In this document: in pieces, positions 7,290 through 15,885 of the stretch | Layout: each line of letters opens with the position of its first letter | Position numbering within the stretch: position 1 is the first letter of the stretch | NCBI GenBank assembly: GCA_000403475.2 | Contig: KE159795.1 | Coordinates: forward strand, 1,919,534-1,983,533 | Direction of reading: 5' to 3' | Length of the DNA: 64,000 nucleotides | Origin: Lachnospiraceae bacterium MD308 | Lineage (GTDB): Bacteria; Bacillota; Clostridia; Lachnospirales; Lachnospiraceae | Position numbers and translations under genes: made by a program | The notes under the pieces: generated by a model | Databases searched by the model: none | The model's input: only the letters and a program-made list of their open reading frames with translations | What the model was told of the DNA's origin: nothing

Positions 7290-7988
7290 ATGAGCCTGAA
7301 ATCTTTACATATATTATATGAAGACAGACATGTTCTCGTCTGCGTAAAACCACCGGGAACCGCCACCCAGAGCAAAAATATCCGAACGCCTGATATGGTA
7401 AGCCTTTTGAAGAACCATATTGCAGAATCTCCCTCCTCGGAGAACCTCTGCAAAGAGCCTTATCTTGCCGTAATTCACCGTCTGGATCAGCCGGTACAAG
7501 GCGTCATGGTTTTTGCAAAGACTCCTTTTGCCGCCGGAGAACTAAGCAAAGAACTCCAGGCCGGCGGTTTCGGCAAGCACTACCGCGCTTTGGTTGAGAA
7601 TCCGCCCGCAGCTCCCTGCGGCACCCTTGAAAACTATATACAAAAAGACGCACGAACCAACCGCTCTTGCATCTGCCGGAAAGGAACGCCCGGAGCAAAA
7701 TATGCGAAATTAAATTACCATACTGTCACAGAAAATCATAGATACTTCTCATTACCTTCCGCCCGGCACGATACCGCCCCGGCGGAGCTTGATATTCACC
7801 TTCATACCGGCCGCCACCACCAGATACGCATACAGCTTGCCCATATCGGTTGTCCAATTATCGGTGATACAAAATATAATCCCAAAAAGCCGGCAAATTC
7901 CGAATGGCAGGAATTAAAGCTCTGCTCTTACTGCCTGGAATTCACGCATCCCAAAACAAAAAAATCCATGCATTTTTCTCTTCTCTAA
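7290..7988 (+). CDS. RluA-family pseudouridine synthase
   Basis: A 232-residue RluA-type enzyme that converts uridine to pseudouridine in rRNA or tRNA. The signature HRLDQPVQGVMVFAK contains the catalytic Asp. GKHYRALV and the C-terminal HTGRHHQIRIQLAHIGCPIIGD motif are also present. There is no S4 domain. AAGGAG is seven bases before the ATG. Which RNA position is modified cannot be told. It stands alone on the plus strand between rpiB and a strong shared hairpin. Confidence 0.9.
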   Translation: MSLKSLHILYEDRHVLVCVKPPGTATQSKNIRTPDMVSLLKNHIAESPSSENLCKEPYLAVIHRLDQPVQGVMVFAKTPFAAGELSKELQAGGFGKHYRALVENPPAAPCGTLENYIQKDARTNRSCICRKGTPGAKYAKLNYHTVTENHRYFSLPSARHDTAPAELDIHLHTGRHHQIRIQLAHIGCPIIGDTKYNPKKPANSEWQELKLCSYCLEFTHPKTKKSMHFSLL

Positions 7989-7994
7989 CATTAA

Positions 7995-8034
7995 GAATGC
8001 CCGGAGGCAATATCTAATATACCTCCGGGCATTC
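7995..8034. terminator. Terminator hairpin shared by convergent genes
   Basis: A perfect 13-bp stem (GAATGCCCGGAGG / CCTCCGGGCATTC) lies between the convergent pseudouridine synthase gene and spoVG. It is very stable, but neither side has a long T tail. Confidence 0.7.
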
Positions 8035-8052
8035 CCCAACTTTCGATAAATA

Positions 8053-8322
8053 TTACACAGCATCTTCTAAAAGCGTCTTTTCGTATTCCTCGAGAATAAT
8101 ACTTTGAATGCGCTCTCTGGTGCCTGAATTAATCGGATGTGCAATATCCCGATATTCGCCATCTACCGCTTTCTTACTCGGCATTGCAATAAACAAGCCC
8201 TTCTCACCTTCGATAACCTTGATGTCGTGTACTACAAATTCTCCATCCATAGTAACTGATACGACTGCCTTAAGTTTCCCTTCCTTTGCCACTCTGCGTG
8301 CACGTACATCTGTAATCTGCAT
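8053..8322 (-). CDS. spoVG: Septation/sporulation RNA-binding regulator SpoVG
   Basis: An 89-residue SpoVG protein with the invariant start [11 protein letters not shown] and the middle segment [24 protein letters not shown]. SpoVG proteins bind nucleic acid and influence septation, sporulation and envelope or virulence genes. AAGGAG precedes the ATG at about 10 bases. It lies only 32 bases behind glgD without an obvious terminator, so it may be transcribed partly with the glycogen genes. Confidence 0.95.
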   Translation of the reverse strand: MQITDVRARRVAKEGKLKAVVSVTMDGEFVVHDIKVIEGEKGLFIAMPSKKAVDGEYRDIAHPINSGTRERIQSIILEEYEKTLLEDAV

Positions 8323-8354
8323 AAGTCATGGCTCCTTTCTGTCCAATCGTTGAA

Positions 8355-9473
8355 CTATAGTGCATATCTCTCATTTTTTTCAACGACCACTTTCACACCA
8401 TTCTCTCCTACGTGACGCGTATTGGCCCGAATTGTGTCCCGACTTTCCACAATACAGTTTTCAACATACGTATTGTCCCCGAGATAGACGTCGTTAAGAA
8501 TAATAGAATTCTTAATCACACAATTATTGCCGACAAATGTCTTCTTAAAAAGAATCGAATTTTCTACTGTTCCATTGATGATACTCCCACTTGCTATGAT
8601 GCTGTTTTTAACTACTGCCCCCGGATTGTACTTTGCCGGCGGCAAATCGCTGACTTTGGAATAAATCGCCGGTAGCTCTTTAAAAAAATAATTTCTTACT
8701 TCAGGCTTAAGGAAATCCATATTTGTCTGATAGTACGCCTCCACCGTTGAAATGTTGCTCCAGTAATCTTTTATTTTATAACCAAATATTTTTTTCAGAT
8801 TCTTATATCTGATCAAAATATCGGTCACAAAATCGTGTCTGTCCTCTTCTGCGCAGTGCTCGATCAAATCGATAAGCAGTCTCCTTCTGATTACGTAGAT
8901 ACCAGTAGAAACCACACTTGAATTAGCCACCATCGGCTTCTCCTCAAACTCCTCAACGCGCATAGATTCGTTCATTTTAATTGTTCCAAATCTGCTGGCC
9001 TCCTCATAGGAATCCAGCTCTTTATAGCCAACTGTAATATCTGCCTTTTTTGCAATATGATATTCCAGTATTTTATTGTAATCCATCTTGTAAACGGCAT
9101 CGCCCGAGGCAATGACTACATACGGTTCATGGCATTTTCGAAGAAAGTCCAGATTCTGATAAATCGCATCCGATGTTCCTCTGTACCAATTCCCGTTATC
9201 CGCTGTAATCGTCGGAGTAAACACATAAAGCCCGCCATGTTTGCGCCCAAAATCCCACCATTTGGAAGAATTCAGATGTTCATTCAGCGAACGCGCATTA
9301 TACTGCGTCAATACAGCTACTTTTTGAATATGGGAGTTCGACATATTGCTGAGCGTAAAATCAATCGCCCTGTAGCTCCCCGCCATCGGCATAGCTGCTA
9401 CTGCTCTCTTCCGAGTCAGCTCGCGCATCTTATGGCTGTTGCCGCCTGCCAATATAAGTCCTACTGCTCTCAT
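8355..9473 (-). CDS. glgD: Glucose-1-phosphate adenylyltransferase, GlgD subunit
   Basis: A 372-residue GlgD-type subunit of ADP-glucose pyrophosphorylase. It keeps the nucleotidyltransferase fold ([41 protein letters not shown]) and the C-terminal left-handed beta-helix of hexapeptide repeats. The N-terminal loop deviates from the GGQGSRL consensus of catalytic subunits, consistent with a regulatory or assisting role. It is translationally coupled to glgC by a four-base overlap. Confidence 0.93.
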   Translation of the reverse strand: MRAVGLILAGGNSHKMRELTRKRAVAAMPMAGSYRAIDFTLSNMSNSHIQKVAVLTQYNARSLNEHLNSSKWWDFGRKHGGLYVFTPTITADNGNWYRGTSDAIYQNLDFLRKCHEPYVVIASGDAVYKMDYNKILEYHIAKKADITVGYKELDSYEEASRFGTIKMNESMRVEEFEEKPMVANSSVVSTGIYVIRRRLLIDLIEHCAEEDRHDFVTDILIRYKNLKKIFGYKIKDYWSNISTVEAYYQTNMDFLKPEVRNYFFKELPAIYSKVSDLPPAKYNPGAVVKNSIIASGSIINGTVENSILFKKTFVGNNCVIKNSIILNDVYLGDNTYVENCIVESRDTIRANTRHVGENGVKVVVEKNERYAL

Positions 9474-10744
9474 ATACGCTCACCTGCCTTTATTAAAGTC
9501 TCTCCGCTCTCCAATATACCATTCGGATAATCCTGTCTCTCCGTAATACCGCTGATAGCGGTATTCTTTCCAATCTGCACGCCGTCCGGAACTATCGTGT
9601 GCTCCCCAATCGTCACAAGACCAAAAGAATAGACAGATGGTTTTAACTTATTAGGAACTTCCTTACCGATTCCAAGCGTAACATTCCTGCCAATCTCACT
9701 GTTCTCTGCAATAATTGCTTTATCAACCACGCAGTCGTCCCCGATCGTCACATCCTGCATTATAATAGAGTCACGCACAACAGCGCCTTTTCCAATCGTT
9801 ACACCAGCGCCAATCACACAATTATGCACCTCTCCGTATATTTCACAGCCATTACTGATAATACTTTTTTCAATTACAGAATTAGCAGAAATGTACTGAG
9901 GCGGCAAGGTTTCGCTGTTCGTATATATCTTCCAGAACTCTTCATACAGGTTAAACTCCGGAATAATATCAATCAGCTCCATGTTAGCTTCCCAGTAAGA
10001 GCCAAGTGTGCCGACATCTTTCCAATAACCATTGTATTCGTATGCAAATAGCCGGTTGTTCTTCCCATGACAATACGGGATAATATGTTTACCAAAATCA
10101 CAACCGTGTACTTCCCTGAGTGCAATAAGCGCTTCCTTTAGAACGGGCCAGCTAAAGATATAGATTCCCATCGATGCCAAGTTGCTTTTCGGCTGCTCCG
10201 GCTTTTCCTGAAATTCCTGAATCTGCCCGTCTTCCTCTGCAACCACGATACCGAACCTGCTGGCCTCTTCCATCGGAACCGGCATCGCAGCAATCGTAAC
10301 ATCCGCCTGATTCTCCTTATGAAAATCCAACATAACCTCATAATCCATCTTATATATATGGTCGCCTGATAAAATCAGCACATATTCCGGGCTAAATGTC
10401 TCCATATAGTCAAGATTCTGATAGATCGCATTAGCTGTGCCTGTATACCACTCACTGCTTCCGCTTGTCTCATATGGCGGCAATATAGATACTCCGCCAA
10501 AGTTGCGGTCTAAATCCCATGGAATCCCGATTCCTATATGTGTATTCAAACGCAGAGGCTGATATTGTGTCAATACCCCAACAGTATCAATCCCTGAATT
10601 AATACAATTACTGAGCGGGAAATCGATAATTCGGTATTTTCCTCCAAATGCAACTGCCGGCTTCGCAACCTTTGCTGTAAGAACTCCGAGTCTGCTTCCT
10701 TGTCCGCCGGCAAGCAGCATTGCAATCATTTCTTTTTTTCTCAT
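9470..10744 (-). CDS. glgC: Glucose-1-phosphate adenylyltransferase, catalytic subunit GlgC
   Basis: A 424-residue enzyme making ADP-glucose from ATP and glucose 1-phosphate, the committed step of glycogen synthesis. The catalytic loop [31 protein letters not shown], the metal-binding segment [12 protein letters not shown] and the EKP sugar-phosphate motif (FQEKPEQP) are intact. A beta-helix domain forms the C-terminus. GlgC is the first gene of a glgC-glgD pair with a clear promoter at 10776-10804. The glycogen phosphorylase gene lies elsewhere (50578-53037). Confidence 0.95.
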   Translation of the reverse strand: MRKKEMIAMLLAGGQGSRLGVLTAKVAKPAVAFGGKYRIIDFPLSNCINSGIDTVGVLTQYQPLRLNTHIGIGIPWDLDRNFGGVSILPPYETSGSSEWYTGTANAIYQNLDYMETFSPEYVLILSGDHIYKMDYEVMLDFHKENQADVTIAAMPVPMEEASRFGIVVAEEDGQIQEFQEKPEQPKSNLASMGIYIFSWPVLKEALIALREVHGCDFGKHIIPYCHGKNNRLFAYEYNGYWKDVGTLGSYWEANMELIDIIPEFNLYEEFWKIYTNSETLPPQYISANSVIEKSIISNGCEIYGEVHNCVIGAGVTIGKGAVVRDSIIMQDVTIGDDCVVDKAIIAENSEIGRNVTLGIGKEVPNKLKPSVYSFGLVTIGEHTIVPDGVQIGKNTAISGITERQDYPNGILESGETLIKAGERI

Positions 10745-10775
10745 GCTATCACCCCTTCTCAGTTTTTATAATGCC

Positions 10776-10804
10776 ATTATAACACACTTTTTTGCCATAG
10801 TGAA
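10776..10804 (-). promoter_or_regulatory. Sigma-A type promoter of glgC
   Basis: On the minus strand TTCACT (10804-10799) and TATAAT (10781-10776) are separated by 17 bases, about 30 bases before the glgC ATG. The rest of the 10805-10966 gap is AT-rich with several TATAAT-like boxes and no gene. Confidence 0.7.
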
Positions 10805-10966
10805 CGTTTTTTACAATTATTTTATCTTTTCTATCCCCTTTTTATGGAAAAATAACAACAACTTAATCTTGGTTTTTTCCCCATATATGTTTATAATAGT
10901 ATGATAAGAGCATATAGTATATGATACATCATAATGCAATATTAATGATAAATGTGTATAAATATT

Positions 10967-10980
10967 TGGCACTTGTGCCA
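10967..10980. promoter_or_regulatory. Palindrome ahead of murC, possible operator
   Basis: TGGCACTTGTGCCA is a perfect 14-bp palindrome 23 bases before the murC ATG. It could bind a dimeric regulator or form a small RNA hairpin next to the AGGAAGG ribosome binding site. No regulator is indicated. Confidence 0.4.
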
Positions 10981-11003
10981 TTATATGGAATAGGAAGGTG
11001 TCT

Positions 11004-12383
11004 ATGTATAAAATAAATTTTGAAAAACCGGTACATGTACATTTTATAGGAATCGGCGGAATCAGTATGAGCGGCCTGGCTAAAGTCCTTCTCAAAGAAG
11101 GTTTCACTGTCTCCGGCTCTGACAACAAACGTTCTCCTTTAACAGAACAATTAGAAGAATCAGGTGCAATTATTTTTTACGGCCAGAAGGCTTCTAATAT
11201 TATAGAAGGCATCGACGTTGTTGTCTATACTGCTGCGATTCATCCTGACAATCAGGAATACCAGGCTGCCTTAAGCAAAGGTCTTTCCATGCTGACCCGC
11301 GCACAGCTTCTTGGACAACTGATGACCAACTATGATATTCCTGTCGCTATATCCGGAACCCACGGAAAGACTACCACTACTTCCATGCTGACACACATCT
11401 TACTTGCCGGGGACGCTGACCCCACAGTCTCCGTGGGGGGGATTTTGAATGCAATTGGCGGAAATATCCGCGTCGGGAATTCGGAAATATTTGTCACGGA
11501 AGCCTGTGAATATACAAACAGCTTTCTCGAATTTTTTCCGAAAATCGGTGTAATACTGAATATCGATGAAGACCATCTGGATTTTTTCAAAGATTTAGAT
11601 GATATTCGCCGTTCTTTTCGGAAATTCGCAGAACTTCTTCCGTCCGACGGCTATCTTGTCATCAACGGAGATATTGAACAGTTAGATACCATTATAGATG
11701 GTCTTTCTTGCAATGTCATTACCTACAGCGCAGAAAATCCAATGGATTACAGCGCTGCCAATATATCTCACAATGAGCTGGGCAACGCTTCCTTTGATTT
11801 TATAAAAAAAGGAACCTTCACAGAGCATATCACTCTGGCTGTCAACGGTGAGCACAATGTATCAAATGCTCTGGCTGCATTAGTTGTCTCAGATCTACTT
11901 GATATCTCTGTAAAAGACGCCAGCCGCGGACTTAGTAAGTTTCGCGGCACAAAACGCCGTTTTGAGTACAAGGGCGAAGTGAATGGTATTACCATTATTG
12001 ACGATTATGCCCATCATCCTACAGAGATCCGAGCTTCCCTGATGGCAGCACGGCATTATCCCCATCGTGAAGTCTGGTGCGTATTCCAACCACACACATA
12101 CACAAGGACAAAGGCTCTTTTCAGCGAATTTGTGGACGCATTGTCTTATACAGATCACGTTGTCCTGGCTGATATTTATGCTGCCAGAGAGACAGATAAT
12201 CTGGGAATCTCTTCTGCTGATATCGCAGAAGCACTGTGCAAAGAAGGGGTCGATGCATATTATCTGCCCTCTTTTGAAAAAATCGAAGCGTTTTGTCTGG
12301 AAAAATGTCAAAAAGGAGACATGTTGATAACTATGGGAGCCGGAGACGTTGTAAACATTGGAGAGACACTCTTAAAACCCTAG
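11004..12383 (+). CDS. murC: UDP-N-acetylmuramate--L-alanine ligase
   Basis: A 459-residue Mur ligase adding L-Ala to UDP-MurNAc in peptidoglycan precursor synthesis. The N-terminal Rossmann domain starts VHFIGIGGISMSGLA. The ATP loop is GTHGKTTTTSM (about 110), and the middle domain has EACEYTNSF, NIDEDHLDF and the DDYAHHPTEI segment. GGAAGG lies five bases before the ATG at 11004; a GTG two codons earlier is less likely. It is followed by the DnaA-box cluster and the replication genes. Confidence 0.95.
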   Translation: MYKINFEKPVHVHFIGIGGISMSGLAKVLLKEGFTVSGSDNKRSPLTEQLEESGAIIFYGQKASNIIEGIDVVVYTAAIHPDNQEYQAALSKGLSMLTRAQLLGQLMTNYDIPVAISGTHGKTTTTSMLTHILLAGDADPTVSVGGILNAIGGNIRVGNSEIFVTEACEYTNSFLEFFPKIGVILNIDEDHLDFFKDLDDIRRSFRKFAELLPSDGYLVINGDIEQLDTIIDGLSCNVITYSAENPMDYSAANISHNELGNASFDFIKKGTFTEHITLAVNGEHNVSNALAALVVSDLLDISVKDASRGLSKFRGTKRRFEYKGEVNGITIIDDYAHHPTEIRASLMAARHYPHREVWCVFQPHTYTRTKALFSEFVDALSYTDHVVLADIYAARETDNLGISSADIAEALCKEGVDAYYLPSFEKIEAFCLEKCQKGDMLITMGAGDVVNIGETLLKP

Positions 12384-12415
12384 TTATCCACATTTTCCAC
12401 AGAATTTTATCCACA
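12384..12415 (+). promoter_or_regulatory. Cluster of three DnaA boxes
   Basis: TTATCCACA occurs twice exactly (12384-12392 and 12407-12415). TTTTCCACA, one mismatch, lies between them (12393-12401). All have the same orientation and sit directly behind murC and ahead of the promoter of the DnaD-like gene. TTATCCACA is the consensus DnaA site, so the initiator may repress or time this replication operon, or titrate here. Confidence 0.7.
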
Positions 12416-12465
12416 AAAAACCTCAATTTTGACTCAAAAAATTCTTTTTTTGTCAGTCCAGTTAA

Positions 12466-12474
12466 TGCTATAAT
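12466..12474 (+). promoter_or_regulatory. Extended -10 promoter of the DnaD-like operon
   Basis: TGCTATAAT is an extended -10 element with perfect TATAAT at 12469-12474. No good -35 is at 17 bases. Transcription should start near 12481, about 60 bases before the DnaD-like ATG and downstream of the DnaA boxes. Confidence 0.6.
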
Positions 12475-12542
12475 AGGTCTTGCAAAACAGGGGAGGACAT
12501 CCCCTCATAAATATTTATCTGTCTTGGAGGACTGGCAAAACT

Positions 12543-13529
12543 ATGACAAAGCTAACCCTTACAAACCATGTGCAGACGAACACGACTATATTAGAGAATG
12601 AGTTCATCGACAAACACATGGCAAATGCTAATGGGGAGTATGTAAAGGTTTATCTTTTTTTGCTGCGCCATCTGAACGGTTCGAACAGCATCCCGACGAT
12701 TTCACAGATCGCAGATGCACTCGACGATACAGAAAAGGATGTTATCCGCGCACTGAATTATTGGAGAAACCAGGGGTTATTGGACTATGAAATACGTACT
12801 GAGGATCCGGCAGCCGTTCCTTCTGCCGCGGTTCCTGTATCAGACGTATCCGACATTGAGCGGTTCCGGTCACGCAAGGAGTTCAGAGAAATACTTCATG
12901 TAACAGAGCAATATTTGCAAAAAACACTGTCTCATACAGAGATGGACACCATTACATATTTTTATGAGTCGCTTGGAATGTCCGCAGATTTAATCGAATA
13001 CCTTATCGAGTACTGTGTTGAGAACAACCATAAAAGTATCCACTATATTAAAAAAGTGGCATTGTCCTGGTATGAGCAGAAGATTACTACCGTAGCGCAG
13101 GCGAAGTGCAATACGGTTTTTTACAACAAAAATTATTATACTGTTTTAAATGCTTATGGAATCAAGGGACGTGCTCCTGCCGCTTCAGAAATAGCTTTTA
13201 TCAAGAGGTGGTATGAAGAATACGGTTTTACTTCCACAATAATTATAGAGGCAGTAAACCGTACCATGGATACCATTCACCAGCCAAGCTTTGATTATAC
13301 AGAATCTATATTAAAGCGTTGGTTTGAAAAAGGTGTCCATAATCCTGAGGACATCATCGCTGTTGATTCTGATTACTTAAAAGCAAAAGAACAGAAAGCA
13401 ATGAAACGCGAGAATGTGAAGCTGCAAAAAAGTACTGCTGCCGGACGTAAACAAAGCAATAAATTCAACAACTTCGACAGTCGTTCCTACGATATGGACG
13501 ATTTAGAGCGAAGACTCCTGCAACAGTAA
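12543..13529 (+). CDS. DnaD-like replication initiation protein
   Basis: A 328-residue DnaD-family protein, which in Firmicutes helps remodel the origin and recruit the helicase loader. Residues 1-90 form a winged-helix region (GEYVKVYLFLLRHL, TISQIADAL). Two DnaD/DnaB2-type domains follow at about 115-185 and 205-285, the second ending in the YxxxI-like pattern SFDYTESILKRWFEKG. The tail is basic. The frame is open 21 codons further upstream, but MTKLTLTNH is the family-like start; GGAGG lies 12 bases before it, rather far. It is adjacent to the DnaC-like ATPase gene. Confidence 0.87.
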   Translation: MTKLTLTNHVQTNTTILENEFIDKHMANANGEYVKVYLFLLRHLNGSNSIPTISQIADALDDTEKDVIRALNYWRNQGLLDYEIRTEDPAAVPSAAVPVSDVSDIERFRSRKEFREILHVTEQYLQKTLSHTEMDTITYFYESLGMSADLIEYLIEYCVENNHKSIHYIKKVALSWYEQKITTVAQAKCNTVFYNKNYYTVLNAYGIKGRAPAASEIAFIKRWYEEYGFTSTIIIEAVNRTMDTIHQPSFDYTESILKRWFEKGVHNPEDIIAVDSDYLKAKEQKAMKRENVKLQKSTAAGRKQSNKFNNFDSRSYDMDDLERRLLQQ

Positions 13530-13554
13530 TCGATAGTATAAGGAGATAGCTTAT

Positions 13555-14568
13555 ATGGCTTTATCTAATTCACAGTACGATCAGATTATGCGTACTTATG
13601 AACTCAGACAACTTGATAATGAGCACAAGCTCCGTGAACGCCACAACTATGCTTATGCCCATATTCCGACACTGAAAAAATTAGATGATGCTATCTCTTC
13701 GCTCAGCATTTCTCACGCGAAAAAGCTTCTTGAAGGTGATAACTCTGCCCTAAAGCAGCTAAAGGAACAGTTATCCCTTCTATTTATTCAAAAAAAAGAG
13801 CTTCTTGAGTCTGCGGGATTACCCGCAGACTACCTGGAGCTTCAATACACTTGTCCAGATTGCCGGGACACCGGTTATATCGGAGCTGATAAATGCCACT
13901 GCCTTCAAAAAGCAATTGTGGATTTATTATACATGCAGTCTAATCTGCAGGAAATTCTTGTACAGGAGAACTTCTCCACTTTCTGCACAGATTTCTATTC
14001 CAGCAATTATATAGACCCGCTCACCGGCAGATCCTCGCAGGAATCTATGCAGACTGCCTTAAGAGTCTGTCGTCAATTTGCAGATACCTTTTCTGAGGAA
14101 CACTGCAATATATTATTATACGGCGACACGGGTGTCGGAAAGACATTTCTCACTCATTGTATTGCAAAAGAGCTGATGGATCATTCTTATTCGGTAATTT
14201 ATTTTTCTGCCGTTCAGCTTTTCGAATACTTTGCGAAAAATACATTCGGCAAAAGAGAAGGGATTGAAAGTGATGTTTTTGATCATGTCTATGACTGTGA
14301 CCTGCTTATTATCGATGATTTAGGAACAGAGCTTTCTAATTCCTTTACAGTGTCACAGTTATTTGTATGTTTAAACGAAAGGATTCTGCGCAGGAAAGCA
14401 ACTGTTATTTCAACTAACCTTACACTTGACGACATCAATTCGATTTATTCGGAGCGGATTTTTTCCCGTATCAGCAGTAACTATATGATACTGCGTCTCA
14501 CGGGGGATGATATCCGCATCCAGAAGAAACTATTAAATTTGGGAGGTACGAATGATGCTACGCCGTAA
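13555..14568 (+). CDS. DnaC/DnaI-like helicase loader ATPase
   Basis: A 337-residue AAA+ protein of the IstB/DnaC/DnaI family that loads the replicative helicase. The N-terminal part carries a Cys cluster (CPDCRDTGYIGADKCHC, about residue 100) like the zinc-binding region of DnaI. Walker A is GDTGVGKT (about 190) and Walker B LLIIDDLG (about 255), followed by STNL sensor 1 and an Arg-finger region SERIFSRI. AAGGAG is nine bases before the ATG. It lies 25 bases behind the DnaD-like gene and overlaps prs by 17 bases, forming one operon. Confidence 0.9.
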   Translation: MALSNSQYDQIMRTYELRQLDNEHKLRERHNYAYAHIPTLKKLDDAISSLSISHAKKLLEGDNSALKQLKEQLSLLFIQKKELLESAGLPADYLELQYTCPDCRDTGYIGADKCHCLQKAIVDLLYMQSNLQEILVQENFSTFCTDFYSSNYIDPLTGRSSQESMQTALRVCRQFADTFSEEHCNILLYGDTGVGKTFLTHCIAKELMDHSYSVIYFSAVQLFEYFAKNTFGKREGIESDVFDHVYDCDLLIIDDLGTELSNSFTVSQLFVCLNERILRRKATVISTNLTLDDINSIYSERIFSRISSNYMILRLTGDDIRIQKKLLNLGGTNDATP

Positions 14569-15739
14569 CGAACGTGTTCTTGAAAACATCCCCGTAGGTT
14601 CACTTGGAATCATCTGTTTAGATGGATGTAAGGAAATGGGAAACCGTGTGAATGATTACATTATAAAATGGCGTCACGAAGACGGGCACGCTTTTAAAGA
14701 TGAAATTGTCTTTAACGGATATGAAAAGGACACCTATCTTATCGACGCAAAAGTTCCGCGCTTTGGCTCCGGGGAAGCCAAAGGTATTATCGAAGAATCT
14801 GTCCGGGGACTGGATATCTATCTCATGGTAGATGTATGCAACTACAGCCTTACCTATTCTCTGACCGGCTGTACAAACCACATGTCTCCGGATGATCATT
14901 ATCAGAATCTTAAAAGAGTTATTGCCGCAATTGGGGGAAAGGCAAGGAGAATCAATGTTATTATGCCGTTCTTATATGAAAGCCGGCAGCACAAGAGAAG
15001 CGCCCGTGAATCTTTGGACTGCGCACTGGCATTACAGGAGCTGGTACGTATGGGCGTGGACAATATTATTACTTTTGATGCCCATGACCCCCGTGTCCAG
15101 AACGCGATACCTTTAAGCGGATTTGAAACGGTACGTCCAACATATCAGTTTGTAAAGGGTCTTTTGCGCACACACAGGGATCTTAAGATTGACAGCGACC
15201 ATATGATGGCCATCAGCCCTGATGAGGGTGCGACAGAGCGCGCGGTCTATCTTGCGAATGTCTTAAATCTGGATATGGGTATGTTTTATAAGAGACGCGA
15301 CTACACGAAAATAGTAGACGGCCGCAATCCGATTGTCGCCCATGAATTCTTAGGTTCCTCTGTAGAGGGGAAGGATGTTATCATTCTTGACGATATGATA
15401 TCCTCCGGCGACAGCATCCTTGATGTGGCACAGCAGTTAAAAAACCGTAAGGCAAAGCGCATCTTTGCCGCAGCAACCTTTGGACTGTTTACCAACGGAC
15501 TCGAGAAATTCGACAGGGCATACGAAGAGGGATTGATTGACGGAATCCTGACTTCCAATCTGATCTACCAGACTCCGGATTTGCTGGAACGCCCATATTA
15601 CATCAACTGCGATATGAGTAAATATATTGCGCTCATGATTGACACATTGAACCACGATGGTTCCATTAACAGTATACTGAATCCAAGCGAACGTATTGTG
15701 GATATCGTAGAAAGATATAACAGAGGAGAAGAAGTGTAA
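14552..15739 (+). CDS. prs: Ribose-phosphate pyrophosphokinase (clostridial long form)
   Basis: A 395-residue PRPP synthetase, longer than the usual 310-320 residues, of the divergent type found in Clostridia. It transfers pyrophosphate from ATP to ribose 5-phosphate for nucleotide, His and Trp synthesis. Recognisable are the flexible loop SRQHKRSARESL, the FDAHDPRVQNA metal region, and the PRPP-binding loop VIILDDMISSGDSI (about 275-288). GGGAGG lies five bases before ATGATG. It overlaps the helicase loader gene and ends the operon at a strong palindromic terminator. Confidence 0.9.
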   Translation: MMLRRNERVLENIPVGSLGIICLDGCKEMGNRVNDYIIKWRHEDGHAFKDEIVFNGYEKDTYLIDAKVPRFGSGEAKGIIEESVRGLDIYLMVDVCNYSLTYSLTGCTNHMSPDDHYQNLKRVIAAIGGKARRINVIMPFLYESRQHKRSARESLDCALALQELVRMGVDNIITFDAHDPRVQNAIPLSGFETVRPTYQFVKGLLRTHRDLKIDSDHMMAISPDEGATERAVYLANVLNLDMGMFYKRRDYTKIVDGRNPIVAHEFLGSSVEGKDVIILDDMISSGDSILDVAQQLKNRKAKRIFAAATFGLFTNGLEKFDRAYEEGLIDGILTSNLIYQTPDLLERPYYINCDMSKYIALMIDTLNHDGSINSILNPSERIVDIVERYNRGEEV

Positions 15740-15848
15740 TTTTTATCTTGCTCTTTCTGGCAAAATATGGTATTCTAGATGTGTAACAGGATAAGGAAAG
15801 CTTATCCAAATAAAAAAAATTTTTTAAACGAACCTAACCCTTAACATT

Positions 15849-15872
15849 CCGCCATTACATATGTAATGGCGG
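15849..15872. terminator. Palindromic terminator between prs and yhaN
   Basis: A perfect 24-bp palindrome (half-site CCGCCATTACAT) is extended by pairing AACATT/AATGTT around one bulge (15843-15878). On the plus strand TTTTCT follows. It should terminate prs and the convergent yhaN-like gene. Confidence 0.75.
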
Positions 15873-15885
15873 TAATGTTTTCTAC

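Noticed and set aside
10967-10983. TGGCAC as the -24 half of a sigma-54 promoter before murC
   Set aside because: The required TTGC-type -12 element is not at the right distance; the site is simply a palindrome.
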